DNA of 64,000 nucleotides from RGIG3528 sp045616485 (GTDB taxonomy: Bacteria > Bacillota > Clostridia > Lachnospirales > Lachnospiraceae), in the NCBI GenBank assembly GCA_045616485.1, contig JAZLGU010000065.1, positions 51,570-115,569 on the forward strand, in the 5' to 3' direction. Under the pieces are notes generated by a model. That model saw only the letters and a program-made list of their open reading frames with translations. It was not told the origin of the DNA and ran no database searches. Positions 42,862-51,922 of this stretch are shown here, piece by piece. Positions within the stretch are counted from its first letter, which is position 1, and each line of letters starts with the position of its first letter. Position numbers and translations under genes: made by a program.

Positions 42862-44028
42862 TTATTTAGCGCTACCCCATTTTACGCTGTCTTTGCCTTT
42901 CATAAGAGCATCAACTACTTCTTTGTAATTGGGAACATTTGTACGTCTGTTAATCCAGGCATGACACTCGCCGCCTGATTTTTTATCGTTACCATTGTCC
43001 CAGATAACAATAGGAATACCGAAAGATGCAGCCTTTTGCGCTGTATACTCCGCCCACTGGGCACGAGCCGCAGTATTGTCTCCGGTATTGGTAGCACTGG
43101 TCTCACCCATAACTACAGGGATACCCTTGGAAAGGAAAGTGGACTTAATAGCATTAAATACACCATTAATATCATTCTTACTCTGTGCAGTAAATGTATT
43201 CTGATTATCAGAAAGACAGAAATTGTATGGTGTGTAGCTATGTACCGAAATAATAATATTTTCAGCATCTTTCCCGTTAATCTGAGGGATCTTGATAGCC
43301 TTCATGATATTAGGGGAACAGCTGGCAGCATATCCCGGGATCATAAGGCATCTCTCTGCATTTCCCGCTTTTTTACTTCTTCTTACCGTATCTACGAATA
43401 CCTGATTCAACTCGTTAACTACTTCGTATGCCTTGGCATTTCCGGTCCACTCTGCGCCGCTGCCCGCCAGTCTCGGCTCATTCATGCCTTCAAAAATCAG
43501 GTGCTGATCGTAGTCGCCAAAATATTCAGCTATCTGTTCCCAGACACAAATAAATTCTGTTTTGATGGCATTGCTTTTTGTAACAAGATTCTCGTTATTC
43601 AGCCAGTTTTCATGATGCATATTTATAATTACAAACATTTCATTATCATAGCACCAGTCAACAACTTCTTTAATTCTTGCAAAATAATCCTCGGAAATTT
43701 TGTAGCCTTCCTCGCCGGTAAAAGCTCTGTACCAGGTAATAGGGATACGGACGGTATCAAAGCCTGCATCCTTACAGCCCTTTATCCACGCCTCTGTAAC
43801 CAAAGGGTTGCCCCAGCTTCTTTCAAAGCTTTTTACGTCCTTGAGATTGCCGTCGGTAGAATCAAAGCTATTGCCAATATTGATGCCTATGCCCATCATA
43901 TCAACGATTTCAGCAGCCTGCTTTCCTGTCAGGCCCTTGTTTTTGCCGCATGCTGTAAAGCAGGAAACGGTTAATACGCCTGCAAAAACAGCCGCCAGTA
44001 CTCTTTTCAACATTTTTCTCTGAAACAT
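42862..44028 (-). CDS. GH5 endoglucanase-like lipoprotein
   Basis: A 388-residue secreted enzyme. The signal ends in FTAC with lipid Cys27. The GH5 barrel starts with GIGINIGNSFDS; NMHHENW (strand 3), FEGMNEPR with acid/base Glu184 and VVMGETSATN with nucleophile Glu309 follow. It should hydrolyse beta-1,4-glucan or related hemicellulose outside the cell while tethered to the membrane. GAGGA precedes the ATG. It is last in an operon headed by a GH88 gene, four bases after a GT2 gene. Confidence 0.92.
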   Translation of the reverse strand: MFQRKMLKRVLAAVFAGVLTVSCFTACGKNKGLTGKQAAEIVDMMGIGINIGNSFDSTDGNLKDVKSFERSWGNPLVTEAWIKGCKDAGFDTVRIPITWYRAFTGEEGYKISEDYFARIKEVVDWCYDNEMFVIINMHHENWLNNENLVTKSNAIKTEFICVWEQIAEYFGDYDQHLIFEGMNEPRLAGSGAEWTGNAKAYEVVNELNQVFVDTVRRSKKAGNAERCLMIPGYAASCSPNIMKAIKIPQINGKDAENIIISVHSYTPYNFCLSDNQNTFTAQSKNDINGVFNAIKSTFLSKGIPVVMGETSATNTGDNTAARAQWAEYTAQKAASFGIPIVIWDNGNDKKSGGECHAWINRRTNVPNYKEVVDALMKGKDSVKWGSAK

Positions 44029-44031
44029 AAA

Positions 44032-45369
44032 CTAGTCCTCACTTACTAAAACTTTCTTTTTATACAGGTCCATGGGCAGGTACTTTTCATTACCCTTTTC
44101 AAAAACCTCCGGCCTCATAAAAGTCCTGTAGTATTCCTCCAGATACTTCGAGTCATCCAAATGCTGTAATGTATCCAGCACAAATTCCTTAAATTTCCAC
44201 GGCTCTTCTATCTTACAGAAATCCACCCTTTTCCACATACTAAGAGCTTCATCGTAATGCTTCGCCGCATTTTCATACTGGGCTGCAGCCTCAGCCATAC
44301 TGTACATAAAATTCTCGTCACTGAATTTTGGAAAATCCAGCTGCATCTGCATCATCTTTTCGTCAGGATGGATCTGAAAAAAATCGTATATTCTGAAGTA
44401 TTCATGGCAGGCTTCTCTGACTCTTTTAGCCTTGATGCCTCCCTGAAAAATTGCGCCCTCAATTATATTCGAATTCAAGGTCAATTTGCAATAGTCAGAA
44501 AGGGGATATTTTTCTACCACTTCATCGATATAATTCAACATTCCGTTGACATCATTCTTCATCATATGGTATCTGGAGCCCGTTGCTATAATCCACTGAG
44601 CCATGGGCGTTTCAATAAATCCTTCTTTCTCAAGTATATCCAGATACTGCATTCCCAGCGCAAAGCCCTCGTCTCTTTTGTCGGCTACGGCCATGTGCTC
44701 CTGCACCATCTGGCCATAAAGCTTGGCTACTCCCGGATGATTTTTTATTTCCTCTTTCAAAATACTCACATTACGATCAAATTTTTTCAGTCTTTCTTCT
44801 TCAGTCTCAAATTTGTATCCGTAATGAAGTATTCTCGTCTCAAACTGCTTTGCAGGCAGATTGAACTCATTGAAGCTCTCATGCACTTTCCAGATAAAAT
44901 GTGTATCCGGCTTACGTCTTATGAGACGCCCCACTATACCTTTTGATGTATCCTCTTCATTTAATACATCACATGTATAATAAAAGCCGGAATTATACTT
45001 GTTCCTGTCTTTCCCCTTAAAAAAAGCAATCAGCTCAGATACATCTTCAAAGACTTCATCATCATCCTGAAACATAAACCATTCGCCTGAACAGTGTTTC
45101 AAAATCTCATTTCTGGCAGCCGAAAAGTCATTTATCCAGTCAAAATGATAGATTTTGTCAGTGTACTCCCTGCACACTGCCAATGACCCGTCAGACTTCT
45201 CTTCACCCACAGTATCTACTATTATCAGCTCTGAGGGAATGGCCTTAAGTAAGGGCTGCAGCCCCTCCATAGCCCGTCTTATATACTTGATGTTATTGGA
45301 TACCAGAAGTCCCACAGACAGTACAATATTGCTTTTTATATATCCATCCGGATAAGTTTGAAATGCCAT
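44032..45369 (-). CDS. Family 2 glycosyltransferase with helical C-terminal region
   Basis: A 445-residue cytosolic protein. Residues about 15-240 are a GT2 domain: LSVGLLVSNNIKYIRRAMEGL, DWINDFSAARNEIL and the metal-binding FQDDDEVF. The C-terminal half is all-helical and reads like TPR-type repeats. Similar glycosyltransferase-TPR proteins modify proteins or surface glycans in clostridia. Its place between an unknown gene and a secreted GH5 is unusual. The donor sugar and target cannot be told from sequence. Confidence 0.85.
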   Translation of the reverse strand: MAFQTYPDGYIKSNIVLSVGLLVSNNIKYIRRAMEGLQPLLKAIPSELIIVDTVGEEKSDGSLAVCREYTDKIYHFDWINDFSAARNEILKHCSGEWFMFQDDDEVFEDVSELIAFFKGKDRNKYNSGFYYTCDVLNEEDTSKGIVGRLIRRKPDTHFIWKVHESFNEFNLPAKQFETRILHYGYKFETEEERLKKFDRNVSILKEEIKNHPGVAKLYGQMVQEHMAVADKRDEGFALGMQYLDILEKEGFIETPMAQWIIATGSRYHMMKNDVNGMLNYIDEVVEKYPLSDYCKLTLNSNIIEGAIFQGGIKAKRVREACHEYFRIYDFFQIHPDEKMMQMQLDFPKFSDENFMYSMAEAAAQYENAAKHYDEALSMWKRVDFCKIEEPWKFKEFVLDTLQHLDDSKYLEEYYRTFMRPEVFEKGNEKYLPMDLYKKKVLVSED

Positions 45370-45378
45370 ATAAACCCC

Positions 45379-45849
45379 TTATTTAAAAATCGTAAGCCAC
45401 GCCGATATAACATTAGCCATGTCCGGTCTCAGCTTGGCTGCCTCTAAAAGCAGCTTCCGATCCTGGCCTCCATCCATGACAAATCTATAAAGATAATCGT
45501 TATACTGTGCTTCTTTAGGCAGCCAGTTAATGGACTTCTCGGAAAAACTTTCATCCTTATAAAGTGATTCATAAAATCTTCTTTCTGTCACTATACAGTC
45601 CACAAAGATTTCCGCTATAGCTTCACCGTCGGCCCCATTTTTTACAGCTCGTTTTATCTCTTCTTCTGACATCTCATAAAGAAGCGCCAAATACTCCACA
45701 GGTTCATTTTCCTCAAAAAACACCAGGGCCTCGTTTAAAAACGGATCTTCAAAGCAGGAAGGCACTGTTGATATATACTCTCTGGTCTTAGCCAGAAAAT
45801 CAGCAAGATTGGCCTTATAAAGCTCTTCAATAGTTAGTCCTTCTACCAT
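45379..45849 (-). CDS. Unknown helical protein
   Basis: A 156-residue acidic, mostly helical protein without signal peptide or membrane segment. I do not recognise a family. It has two similar helical stretches (LFEE-type acidic helices around 55-70 and 75-100) and a conserved-looking NDYLYRFV near 118-125. Its start overlaps the GH88 stop by seven bases and it ends 9 bases before the GT2 gene. It is therefore a real, co-translated gene and probably works with the GT2 protein. Confidence 0.6.
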   Translation of the reverse strand: MVEGLTIEELYKANLADFLAKTREYISTVPSCFEDPFLNEALVFFEENEPVEYLALLYEMSEEEIKRAVKNGADGEAIAEIFVDCIVTERRFYESLYKDESFSEKSINWLPKEAQYNDYLYRFVMDGGQDRKLLLEAAKLRPDMANVISAWLTIFK

Positions 45850-46964
45850 ATGAAAAATCCCTTCTCCAGAATCCTGAGAATCGCTTCTGTCAGGAAGTAA
45901 TCACCATATATAATCTTCTCCTGCAGACATTTACCACCATCATGATAAGCCACCTTACCGCCGGCCAGTATGCCGTCATTAGAAGAATCAAAATCTCCAA
46001 ATTTATCTATCATGGCTTTTACGCAGTTTAAAGCAGCCTTTTCGTAAAGCTCTTTTTCATGTTCAGGCACATGTTTAGCTATTTCCAAAAAGCCACAGGA
46101 GGCTATAGCACCCGCTGTAGTATCATACAAAACAGGCTCTGCAGGGCTTCTGAAGTCACATAAAGGAAGCCAGTCATTGATCGCAAGATTGGATATAAAG
46201 TAATGAGCCACTCTTTTGGCAGCGTCCAAATATTTTTTATCCTTGGTATGGGCGTAGCTGATAGCCAGGCCGTATACAGCCCAGGACTGTCCACGTGACC
46301 AGGATGAGCCACTCTCAAAGCCCTGTCCTCCGGGAAGCTCTAAAAGCTCTCCGGTCATAGGGTCAAGAATAGCTATATGACCGCAGGAGCCGTCGGGACG
46401 TACCAATTTATCCAAAGCAGTGGCTGCATGACGCTCTGCTATAGCACGAAATCTGGGATCCTTACTCTCTTCCGATGCCCAGTAAAGAAGGGAAAGATTC
46501 ATAAGACAGTCAATAATCATCCATCCTGACTTGTCATCGTTCCAAGCACGAATAAAATCTCCCAATACATTGAAACGTCCGGCCAAAACATTGGCCATAT
46601 GCATGCCACGACTTTTTGACTTCTCATTGCCGGTCAGACGGTAATCAGCTACAGCTGTATGCATCCACATAAAGCCCACGTCATGATAGAGCCCGTCAAA
46701 ATCCTCGATGGCTTTATCCAGGCGAAGCTCCTGTTTTTCTGCCATTTCACGATACAGAGTATAGCCGGTAGCATTGTAAAGCTGCCAAAGCATACCACCG
46801 TAAAATCCATTGGTCCACCAGGCTATATCGGTAACATCCTTATATCTGCCATCGGCACTGGGAATATAGGGAATGGCTTCCCCTATTCTCTCCGCTTCAA
46901 CTCTTATCTTTGCATCTATTTTTTCAAGTATCTCTGATGCCCACTTCTTATCCTCAGGTCTCAT
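45843..46964 (-). CDS. GH88 unsaturated glucuronyl/galacturonyl hydrolase
   Basis: A 373-residue (alpha/alpha)6-barrel enzyme without a signal peptide. ITDIAWW-like DVTDIAWWTNGFYGGMLW, YHDVGFMW with Asp95 and DKSGWMIIDCLMNLSLLYWAS with Asp152 match the GH88 active site. SSWSRGQSWAVYGLA is another family block. GH88 enzymes hydrate the double bond of unsaturated uronic acids left by lyases, so this one should act in the cytoplasm on imported oligosaccharides. It is the first gene of the GH88-unknown-GT2-GH5 operon. AGGAGG precedes the ATG. Confidence 0.93.
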   Translation of the reverse strand: MRPEDKKWASEILEKIDAKIRVEAERIGEAIPYIPSADGRYKDVTDIAWWTNGFYGGMLWQLYNATGYTLYREMAEKQELRLDKAIEDFDGLYHDVGFMWMHTAVADYRLTGNEKSKSRGMHMANVLAGRFNVLGDFIRAWNDDKSGWMIIDCLMNLSLLYWASEESKDPRFRAIAERHAATALDKLVRPDGSCGHIAILDPMTGELLELPGGQGFESGSSWSRGQSWAVYGLAISYAHTKDKKYLDAAKRVAHYFISNLAINDWLPLCDFRSPAEPVLYDTTAGAIASCGFLEIAKHVPEHEKELYEKAALNCVKAMIDKFGDFDSSNDGILAGGKVAYHDGGKCLQEKIIYGDYFLTEAILRILEKGFFIW

Positions 46965-46995
46965 ATGTCTGATCCTCCTGTCAATACATCTTCAT

Positions 46996-47030
46996 AAAAA
47001 AATATAGGTGGAAAAATCTCTCCACCTATA
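46996..47030 (-). terminator. Terminator after the ABC exporter genes
   Basis: TATAGGTGGA (47030-47021 on the minus strand) pairs with TCCACCTATA (47012-47003), followed by a run of T (47002-46996). Confidence 0.85.
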
Positions 47031-47075
47031 CTATACACTATTTTATATCTTTTTGTATTAAATATTTATTTTTTC

Positions 47076-49073
47076 TTATTCCAATTCAAATGAACCGGTA
47101 TAAAGCTGATAATACATACCCTTCTGCGCTATAAGCTCGTCATGATTACCACGTTCCATGACGTGACCGTGATCCAGAACGATAATAGAATCGGAATTGC
47201 GCACGGTAGACAGGCGGTGAGCAATAACAAATACTGTTCTGCCCTGCATGAGCTTATCCATACCATCCTGTACCAGAGCCTCTGTACGAGTGTCGATAGA
47301 GGATGTAGCCTCATCCAGTATCATGGCTGGGGTATTGGCTACCGCTGCACGAGCGATGGAAAGAAGCTGTCTCTGTCCCTGTGAAAGGGAAGCTCCATTA
47401 CCTGTAAGCTCTGTATTATAGCCTTCAGGCAGGCGGGTAATGAAGTCGTGGGCATTGGCCAGCTTGGCCGCCTCGATACACTCTTCATCAGTAGCGTCCA
47501 GACGTCCGTATCTTATATTGTCCATAACAGTACCTGTAAAAAGATTTACATCCTGCAGTACCAAGCCTAAAGAACGACGAAGATCAGCCTTCTTAATTTT
47601 GTTGATATTGATACCATCGAAACGGATTTTTCCATCAGGAATATCGTAAAATCTGTTGATAAGGTTGGTAATGGTAGTCTTTCCGGCACCTGTTGCACCT
47701 ACAAAGGCAAATTTCTGACCAGCCTTGGCATGAAGGGTAACATCCTCCAGTACCAGTTTTTCCGGAACATAGCCAAAATCAACATTTTCCAGCTCTATAT
47801 CACCCTTGAGCTCTGTATAGGTAACAGTACCCTCCTGTACATGAGGATGCTTCCATGCCCAGAGATTGGTATGATCTTTGGTCTCTGTGAGAGTGCCATC
47901 AGACTCACGACGTACATTGACCAGCTCTACGTAGCCCTCGTCGTGCTCAGGCTCTTCGTCAATAAGCTCAAATACACGTCCTGCACCGGCGAGACCCATA
48001 GCCACCATTGTTATCTGCTGAGTCATCTGACCCACCATCTGGGACATCTGCTTGAACATGCCCAGGAAAGTAACCACAATACCCAGTGACAGGCTGGAAA
48101 TCATAGTTGTGCCTACCTCAGGATCCTTAATGGAAGCCACCAGGGCTCCAAAGGAAATATCCTTGGCACCTACTGCAAAAAGAACACCACCTACTGTAGC
48201 TACAATAACGTAGAAAAGATTGCCTACATTATTTGTAATTGGTCCTAAAATATTACCGGCCTTATTGGCAGATGATGATACGTTGAAAAGCTCGTCATTA
48301 AGCTTATCAAAATCGTCTTTCGCCTTTTCCTCATGAGTAAAGACCTTAACCACCTTAAGACCTGTCATCATTTCTTCAACGAAGCCCTCTTCCTTGGCCA
48401 GGGTTTTCTGCTGTCCCATCATAAAGCCTGCTGATTTTTTACCCAGATTGCCGGTGATGGCCAGTACCATAAATACTGATACCATAACCAGTGCAAAAAG
48501 AGAAAAGCTGTAATAAAGCATAACTCCTATCAAAGATATGGTAGATACCATGGATGTGAGCAGAGAAGGCAGGCTCTGCCCTATAAGCTGACGTGTAGCA
48601 TCAGTATCATTGGTATAAGTACTCATGATATCACCATGAGGGTGAGTATCAAAATACTTGATAGGCAATGTCTGCATCTTGCTGAACATGTCATCTCTAA
48701 GGCGCTTTTGTGTACCCTGAGTCACCACAGCCATAATACGTGGATGGATAGCGGTAGACAGGATGCCTATAACATATATAATGATAACACTACCGATAAC
48801 CATCATAAGCTCAGGAATGATAGAATCCCAGCCATCAGCTATACCCGGCACAATAACTCTGTCGATAAGATTTTTCATGACAACGCTCATGGCAATGGAG
48901 GAAACGGATGATAAAAGCAGGCAGATGCCCACTACTATTACCTGAGGTCCGTAATATTTAAAAATATACTTAATCAGGCGCTTTACCACGCCTTTTTTGA
49001 TCTTTGGTCTGGGGCCCATGGCACGTCCTCTTGGTCCCGGTGCCGGAGGCCTTCTGTTTGTATTTTCTGCCAT
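47076..49073 (-). CDS. ABC exporter subunit with consensus Walker B
   Basis: A 665-residue half-transporter: a basic N-terminal tail, six membrane spans (about 35-345) and an ATPase domain. Walker A is GATGAGKTT, the signature is the variant LSQGQ and Walker B is MILDEATS with the catalytic Glu. An insert of about 40 residues lies between the membrane and ATPase parts. It follows the partner gene by two bases, so the two form a heterodimeric type IV (MDR-like) exporter. The substrate is unknown; drug or lipid export is common in this class. Confidence 0.92.
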   Translation of the reverse strand: MAENTNRRPPAPGPRGRAMGPRPKIKKGVVKRLIKYIFKYYGPQVIVVGICLLLSSVSSIAMSVVMKNLIDRVIVPGIADGWDSIIPELMMVIGSVIIIYVIGILSTAIHPRIMAVVTQGTQKRLRDDMFSKMQTLPIKYFDTHPHGDIMSTYTNDTDATRQLIGQSLPSLLTSMVSTISLIGVMLYYSFSLFALVMVSVFMVLAITGNLGKKSAGFMMGQQKTLAKEEGFVEEMMTGLKVVKVFTHEEKAKDDFDKLNDELFNVSSSANKAGNILGPITNNVGNLFYVIVATVGGVLFAVGAKDISFGALVASIKDPEVGTTMISSLSLGIVVTFLGMFKQMSQMVGQMTQQITMVAMGLAGAGRVFELIDEEPEHDEGYVELVNVRRESDGTLTETKDHTNLWAWKHPHVQEGTVTYTELKGDIELENVDFGYVPEKLVLEDVTLHAKAGQKFAFVGATGAGKTTITNLINRFYDIPDGKIRFDGININKIKKADLRRSLGLVLQDVNLFTGTVMDNIRYGRLDATDEECIEAAKLANAHDFITRLPEGYNTELTGNGASLSQGQRQLLSIARAAVANTPAMILDEATSSIDTRTEALVQDGMDKLMQGRTVFVIAHRLSTVRNSDSIIVLDHGHVMERGNHDELIAQKGMYYQLYTGSFELE

Positions 49074-49075
49074 AT

Positions 49076-50818
49076 TTATGCCTCCTTTCCCTTGGTCTGA
49101 GTCTCATAGATCTCAGCGTAAATACCATTAGCTGCAATAAGCTCTGCTGATGTACCGCTCTCCACGATGCGGCCACCATCTAAAACAAGTATCTTGTCTG
49201 CATCTTCTACTGAGGATACACGCTGGGCGATGATTATCTTGGTAGTACCAGGTATCATTTCCTTGAAGGAACGACGAATCAAAGCATCAGTCTTGGTATC
49301 TACTGCAGAAGTGGAGTCATCAAGAATAAGGATTTTAGGATTCTTAAGCAAGGCTCTGGCAATACAAAGTCTCTGCTTCTGACCACCGGAAACATTGGTA
49401 CCGCCCTGCTCTATGAAGGTATCATACTTATCAGGGAAGCCCTGGACAAACTCATCTGCACAGGCAGCCTTGCAGGCAGCTGTGATTTCTTCATCTGTGG
49501 CATCTTCATTACCCCAGCGCATGTTTTCCTTGATAGTACCGGCAAAAAGAACATTCTTCTGTAATACTACTGCTACCTGGTCACGGAGAGCTTTAAGATT
49601 GTATTCGCGAACATCCCTGCCACCTACCATGACACTACCCTCTGTAGCATCATACAGTCTGGAAATCAGCTGAATCAGAGTAGTCTTGGAGGAACCGGTA
49701 CCGCCTATGATACCTATGGTCTCACCACTTTTTATAGAGAGATTTATATCTGAAAGGGCGTCCTTTTTAGCATTGTCTGAGTATCTGAAGGATACATGAT
49801 CAAATACTACAGAACCGTCTGCCACTTCTTTTTCACCATCAGGATTCGTATCCAGTGTAGGCTGATACTCCAGTACTTCACATACACGGCGTCCTGCTTC
49901 TCCAGCCATGGTAATCATAACAAAGGCAAAACCCAGCATCATAAGAGCAGAAAGAATCTGAATACCGTAGCCAATAAGAGAAGAAAGCTCACCGGTAGTA
50001 AGCTCCGGATGTGGGTCGTGAGCAGTCTTTACGATAATCATAGCACCGAAATACATAACCAGAATGCTGGCAACGTCCATGAAGAAGGTCATGACAGGGC
50101 TGAAAGCAGCCAGCCATTTTTCTGCTGTAGTAAAATCTGCACGTACTTCCTCAGAGCGTTCTGCAAACTTCTTAATCTCGTAATCCTCACGCACAAAGCC
50201 CTTAACTACGCGGATAGCGGATACATTTTCCTGTACGGAATTGTTAAGAGCATCGTACTTTTTGAAAATACGCTTGAATATAGCATGTACGCTTCTTGCA
50301 ATAAACAGGATACCGCCACCTAAAAAAGGAATTATAGCTATATAGATAAGGGTGATTTTCCAGCTGAGTCTCATGCCCATGATAATAGAAAAAAGGAACA
50401 TGAGAGGCACTCTGACTGCCATTCTTATCATCATACCGAAGGCATTCTGCAGATTGGTAACATCTGTAGTCATACGGGTAACCAGAGATGATGTGGAAAA
50501 AGAATCCACGTCAGAAAAGGAAAAACTCATAACACGATAGAACATATCATGTCTCAGATTGCGGGCGAAACCACAGCTGGCATCAGCAGCTTTAAGAGCT
50601 GACATTACTCCGAAAAAGAGACTAAGAAGCGCAATGACAACCATAATGCCGCCATACTTTAAAAGTTCGCCTGTCTGCTGTGTTTCCAGGCTGTCAATAA
50701 GCTTCGCCATAACCAGAGGGAGCATAGTCTCCATACTGACTTCACCGGCCATAAAAATAGGCGTCAGAATAGCAGGCTTTTTATACTCTCTCACTGATTT
50801 TCCAAGTGTTTTAATCAT
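49076..50818 (-). CDS. ABC exporter subunit with degenerate ATPase site
   Basis: A 580-residue half-transporter with six membrane spans (about 15-300) and an ATPase domain. Walker A reads GGTGSSKTT and the signature is VSGGQ. Walker B is LILDDSTS, where Asp replaces the catalytic Glu. Together with LSQGQ in the partner this gives one degenerate and one active ATP site, the known arrangement of heterodimeric exporters such as TM287/288. The gene is first in the pair, and AAAGG lies before the ATG. Confidence 0.92.
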   Translation of the reverse strand: MIKTLGKSVREYKKPAILTPIFMAGEVSMETMLPLVMAKLIDSLETQQTGELLKYGGIMVVIALLSLFFGVMSALKAADASCGFARNLRHDMFYRVMSFSFSDVDSFSTSSLVTRMTTDVTNLQNAFGMMIRMAVRVPLMFLFSIIMGMRLSWKITLIYIAIIPFLGGGILFIARSVHAIFKRIFKKYDALNNSVQENVSAIRVVKGFVREDYEIKKFAERSEEVRADFTTAEKWLAAFSPVMTFFMDVASILVMYFGAMIIVKTAHDPHPELTTGELSSLIGYGIQILSALMMLGFAFVMITMAGEAGRRVCEVLEYQPTLDTNPDGEKEVADGSVVFDHVSFRYSDNAKKDALSDINLSIKSGETIGIIGGTGSSKTTLIQLISRLYDATEGSVMVGGRDVREYNLKALRDQVAVVLQKNVLFAGTIKENMRWGNEDATDEEITAACKAACADEFVQGFPDKYDTFIEQGGTNVSGGQKQRLCIARALLKNPKILILDDSTSAVDTKTDALIRRSFKEMIPGTTKIIIAQRVSSVEDADKILVLDGGRIVESGTSAELIAANGIYAEIYETQTKGKEA

Positions 50819-50843
50819 AGATTAGCCTTTCTTTATAGAACAA

Positions 50844-50873
50844 ATTATACAAATCCCAATAAGTAACTGTGAA
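50844..50873 (-). promoter_or_regulatory. Promoter of the ABC exporter pair
   Basis: On the minus strand -35 TTCACA (50868-50873) and -10 TATAAT (50844-50849) are 18 bases apart. The predicted leader is about 20 bases. Confidence 0.6.
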
Positions 50874-50889
50874 TAACAACCACAATACA

Positions 50890-50924
50890 GAAAAAGCTCC
50901 GGGATTATTCATCCAGGAGCTTTT
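50890..50924 (-). terminator. Terminator after tRNA-Pro
   Basis: AAAAGCTCC (50924-50916) and GGAGCTTTT (50900-50892) form a hairpin with inner GGAT/ATCC pairs and a T run. It lies a few bases after the tRNA on the minus strand. Confidence 0.8.
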
Positions 50925-50927
50925 AAG

Positions 50928-51002
50928 TCGGAATGACTGGATTTGAACCAGCAATCTCTACTTCCCTAAAGTAGCGGAATAACCAAGTTATCCTACATCC
51001 CG
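50928..51002 (-). tRNA. tRNA-Pro (anticodon AGG)
   Basis: A 75-base cloverleaf including the discriminator A. The acceptor arms CGGGATG and CATTCCG pair with one G-U. The D arm contains AACTTGGTT, and the anticodon stem CTACT/AGTAG encloses the loop TTAGGGA. The T arm is GCTGG-TTCAAAT-CCAGT. Loop positions 34-36 are AGG, so it reads CCU, with G37 as usual for proline. CCA is not encoded. It has its own exact consensus promoter and a terminator. Confidence 0.95.
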
Positions 51003-51036
51003 ATTTGTTGAAAGCGCATGCCTTACAACGACGGAG

Positions 51037-51065
51037 ATTATAGCACCCTTTGAATTAAGTGTCAA
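51037..51065 (-). promoter_or_regulatory. Consensus promoter of tRNA-Pro
   Basis: On the minus strand TTGACA (51060-51065) and TATAAT (51037-51042) match the sigma-A consensus exactly, with 17 bases between. Confidence 0.92.
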
Positions 51066-51087
51066 TGATAATTTTTATTGTTATTGA

Positions 51088-51732
51088 TTATGCTTTCTTT
51101 TTTCTGCCTCGTTTCTTTGCTTTCTTAGGCTTTTTCTCTTTCTTTGACTTATATTCGGCAATCCTCTTTAAAAGCTCATCGTAGTCCCTCTCCAACAGCT
51201 CATAGCAAATCTGCTCACGGAGTCCCTTGTGGTCTACGTGCTCTATCAGATAATCCTGAACAAACTTTTTGCTTTTCCCCGGATATTTGGGAAATCCATT
51301 TCTCTCCATAAGAGCAGCCAGCTCCGGCCGCCAGAGGAATTGTATCTGCCTCTTTATAACATAAATATAATGGTCTCTGGGATTAAGTCTGGGCTCGCGC
51401 AGCATAAAGATATCTATCTTATCTTCTACTTCCTCCATGGTGATAACGCCCCACCAGTCCGGCACATGCTCCTCTATATGAGCCGCATGACTGGTACCCA
51501 CAGCTACTATGTTGTAGTCAAAGGTCAGATTGTAGTCATGCGCCTGTCGCTCCAGTCTGGCGTAGCTGTCAGCATCGCTTTTTATTTCGATGCCGTAGAG
51601 CTCATGCTCTCCTACCATCATAATATCAGCTCTGGAGGAACCCATTACCTTTTCTTCAAAGATCCTGACCTTGCCATATTTTTCTTCCAGAAACTCAAAA
51701 AGCGGCTCCCTAAGGTCTTTATCGTGAAGCAT
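51088..51732 (-). CDS. sce7726/MmcB-like protein with nuclease fold
   Basis: A 214-residue protein started at the ATG at 51732 behind GGAGGGAAG. The first half shows a PD-(D/E)xK nuclease-type core: SSRADIMMV with Asp36 and YGIEIKSDADS with Glu49 and Lys51, then LERQAHDYN, as in sce7726 and MmcB-like proteins. These are associated with DNA repair or mobile elements, but their function is poorly known. The C-terminus is a strongly basic Lys/Arg tail suited to nucleic-acid binding. It lies alone between a terminator and the tRNA. Confidence 0.7.
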   Translation of the reverse strand: MLHDKDLREPLFEFLEEKYGKVRIFEEKVMGSSRADIMMVGEHELYGIEIKSDADSYARLERQAHDYNLTFDYNIVAVGTSHAAHIEEHVPDWWGVITMEEVEDKIDIFMLREPRLNPRDHYIYVIKRQIQFLWRPELAALMERNGFPKYPGKSKKFVQDYLIEHVDHKGLREQICYELLERDYDELLKRIAEYKSKKEKKPKKAKKRGRKKKA

Positions 51733-51753
51733 CTTCCCTCCCCGCCATATGTA

Positions 51754-51810
51754 TAAAAAAACAGACGCAATATATACCACATTAAAGTATAGCAGATATA
51801 TTGTGTCTGT
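51754..51810 (-). terminator. Long hairpin between lipoprotein gene and nuclease-fold gene
   Basis: On the minus strand ACAGACACAATATAT (51810-51796) pairs with ATATATTGCGTCTGT (51775-51761) with one wobble, followed by seven T. It ends only about 20 bases before the next start codon, so it could also act as a leader attenuator. Confidence 0.65.
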
Positions 51811-51922
51811 TTTATGAATTCCTTCTTATGAAAATATTATTTTTTTGTTTTTCGTGTTCTAAATGCATAACATAGGGGCTACGTAAGTGTCTATTTCACC
51901 TGCGAGAGCCGCTCAGGCATTT

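Noticed and set aside
43036..43974. 312-codon open frame on the plus strand
   Set aside because: It is antisense to the GH5 gene and has no ribosome site or recognisable protein.
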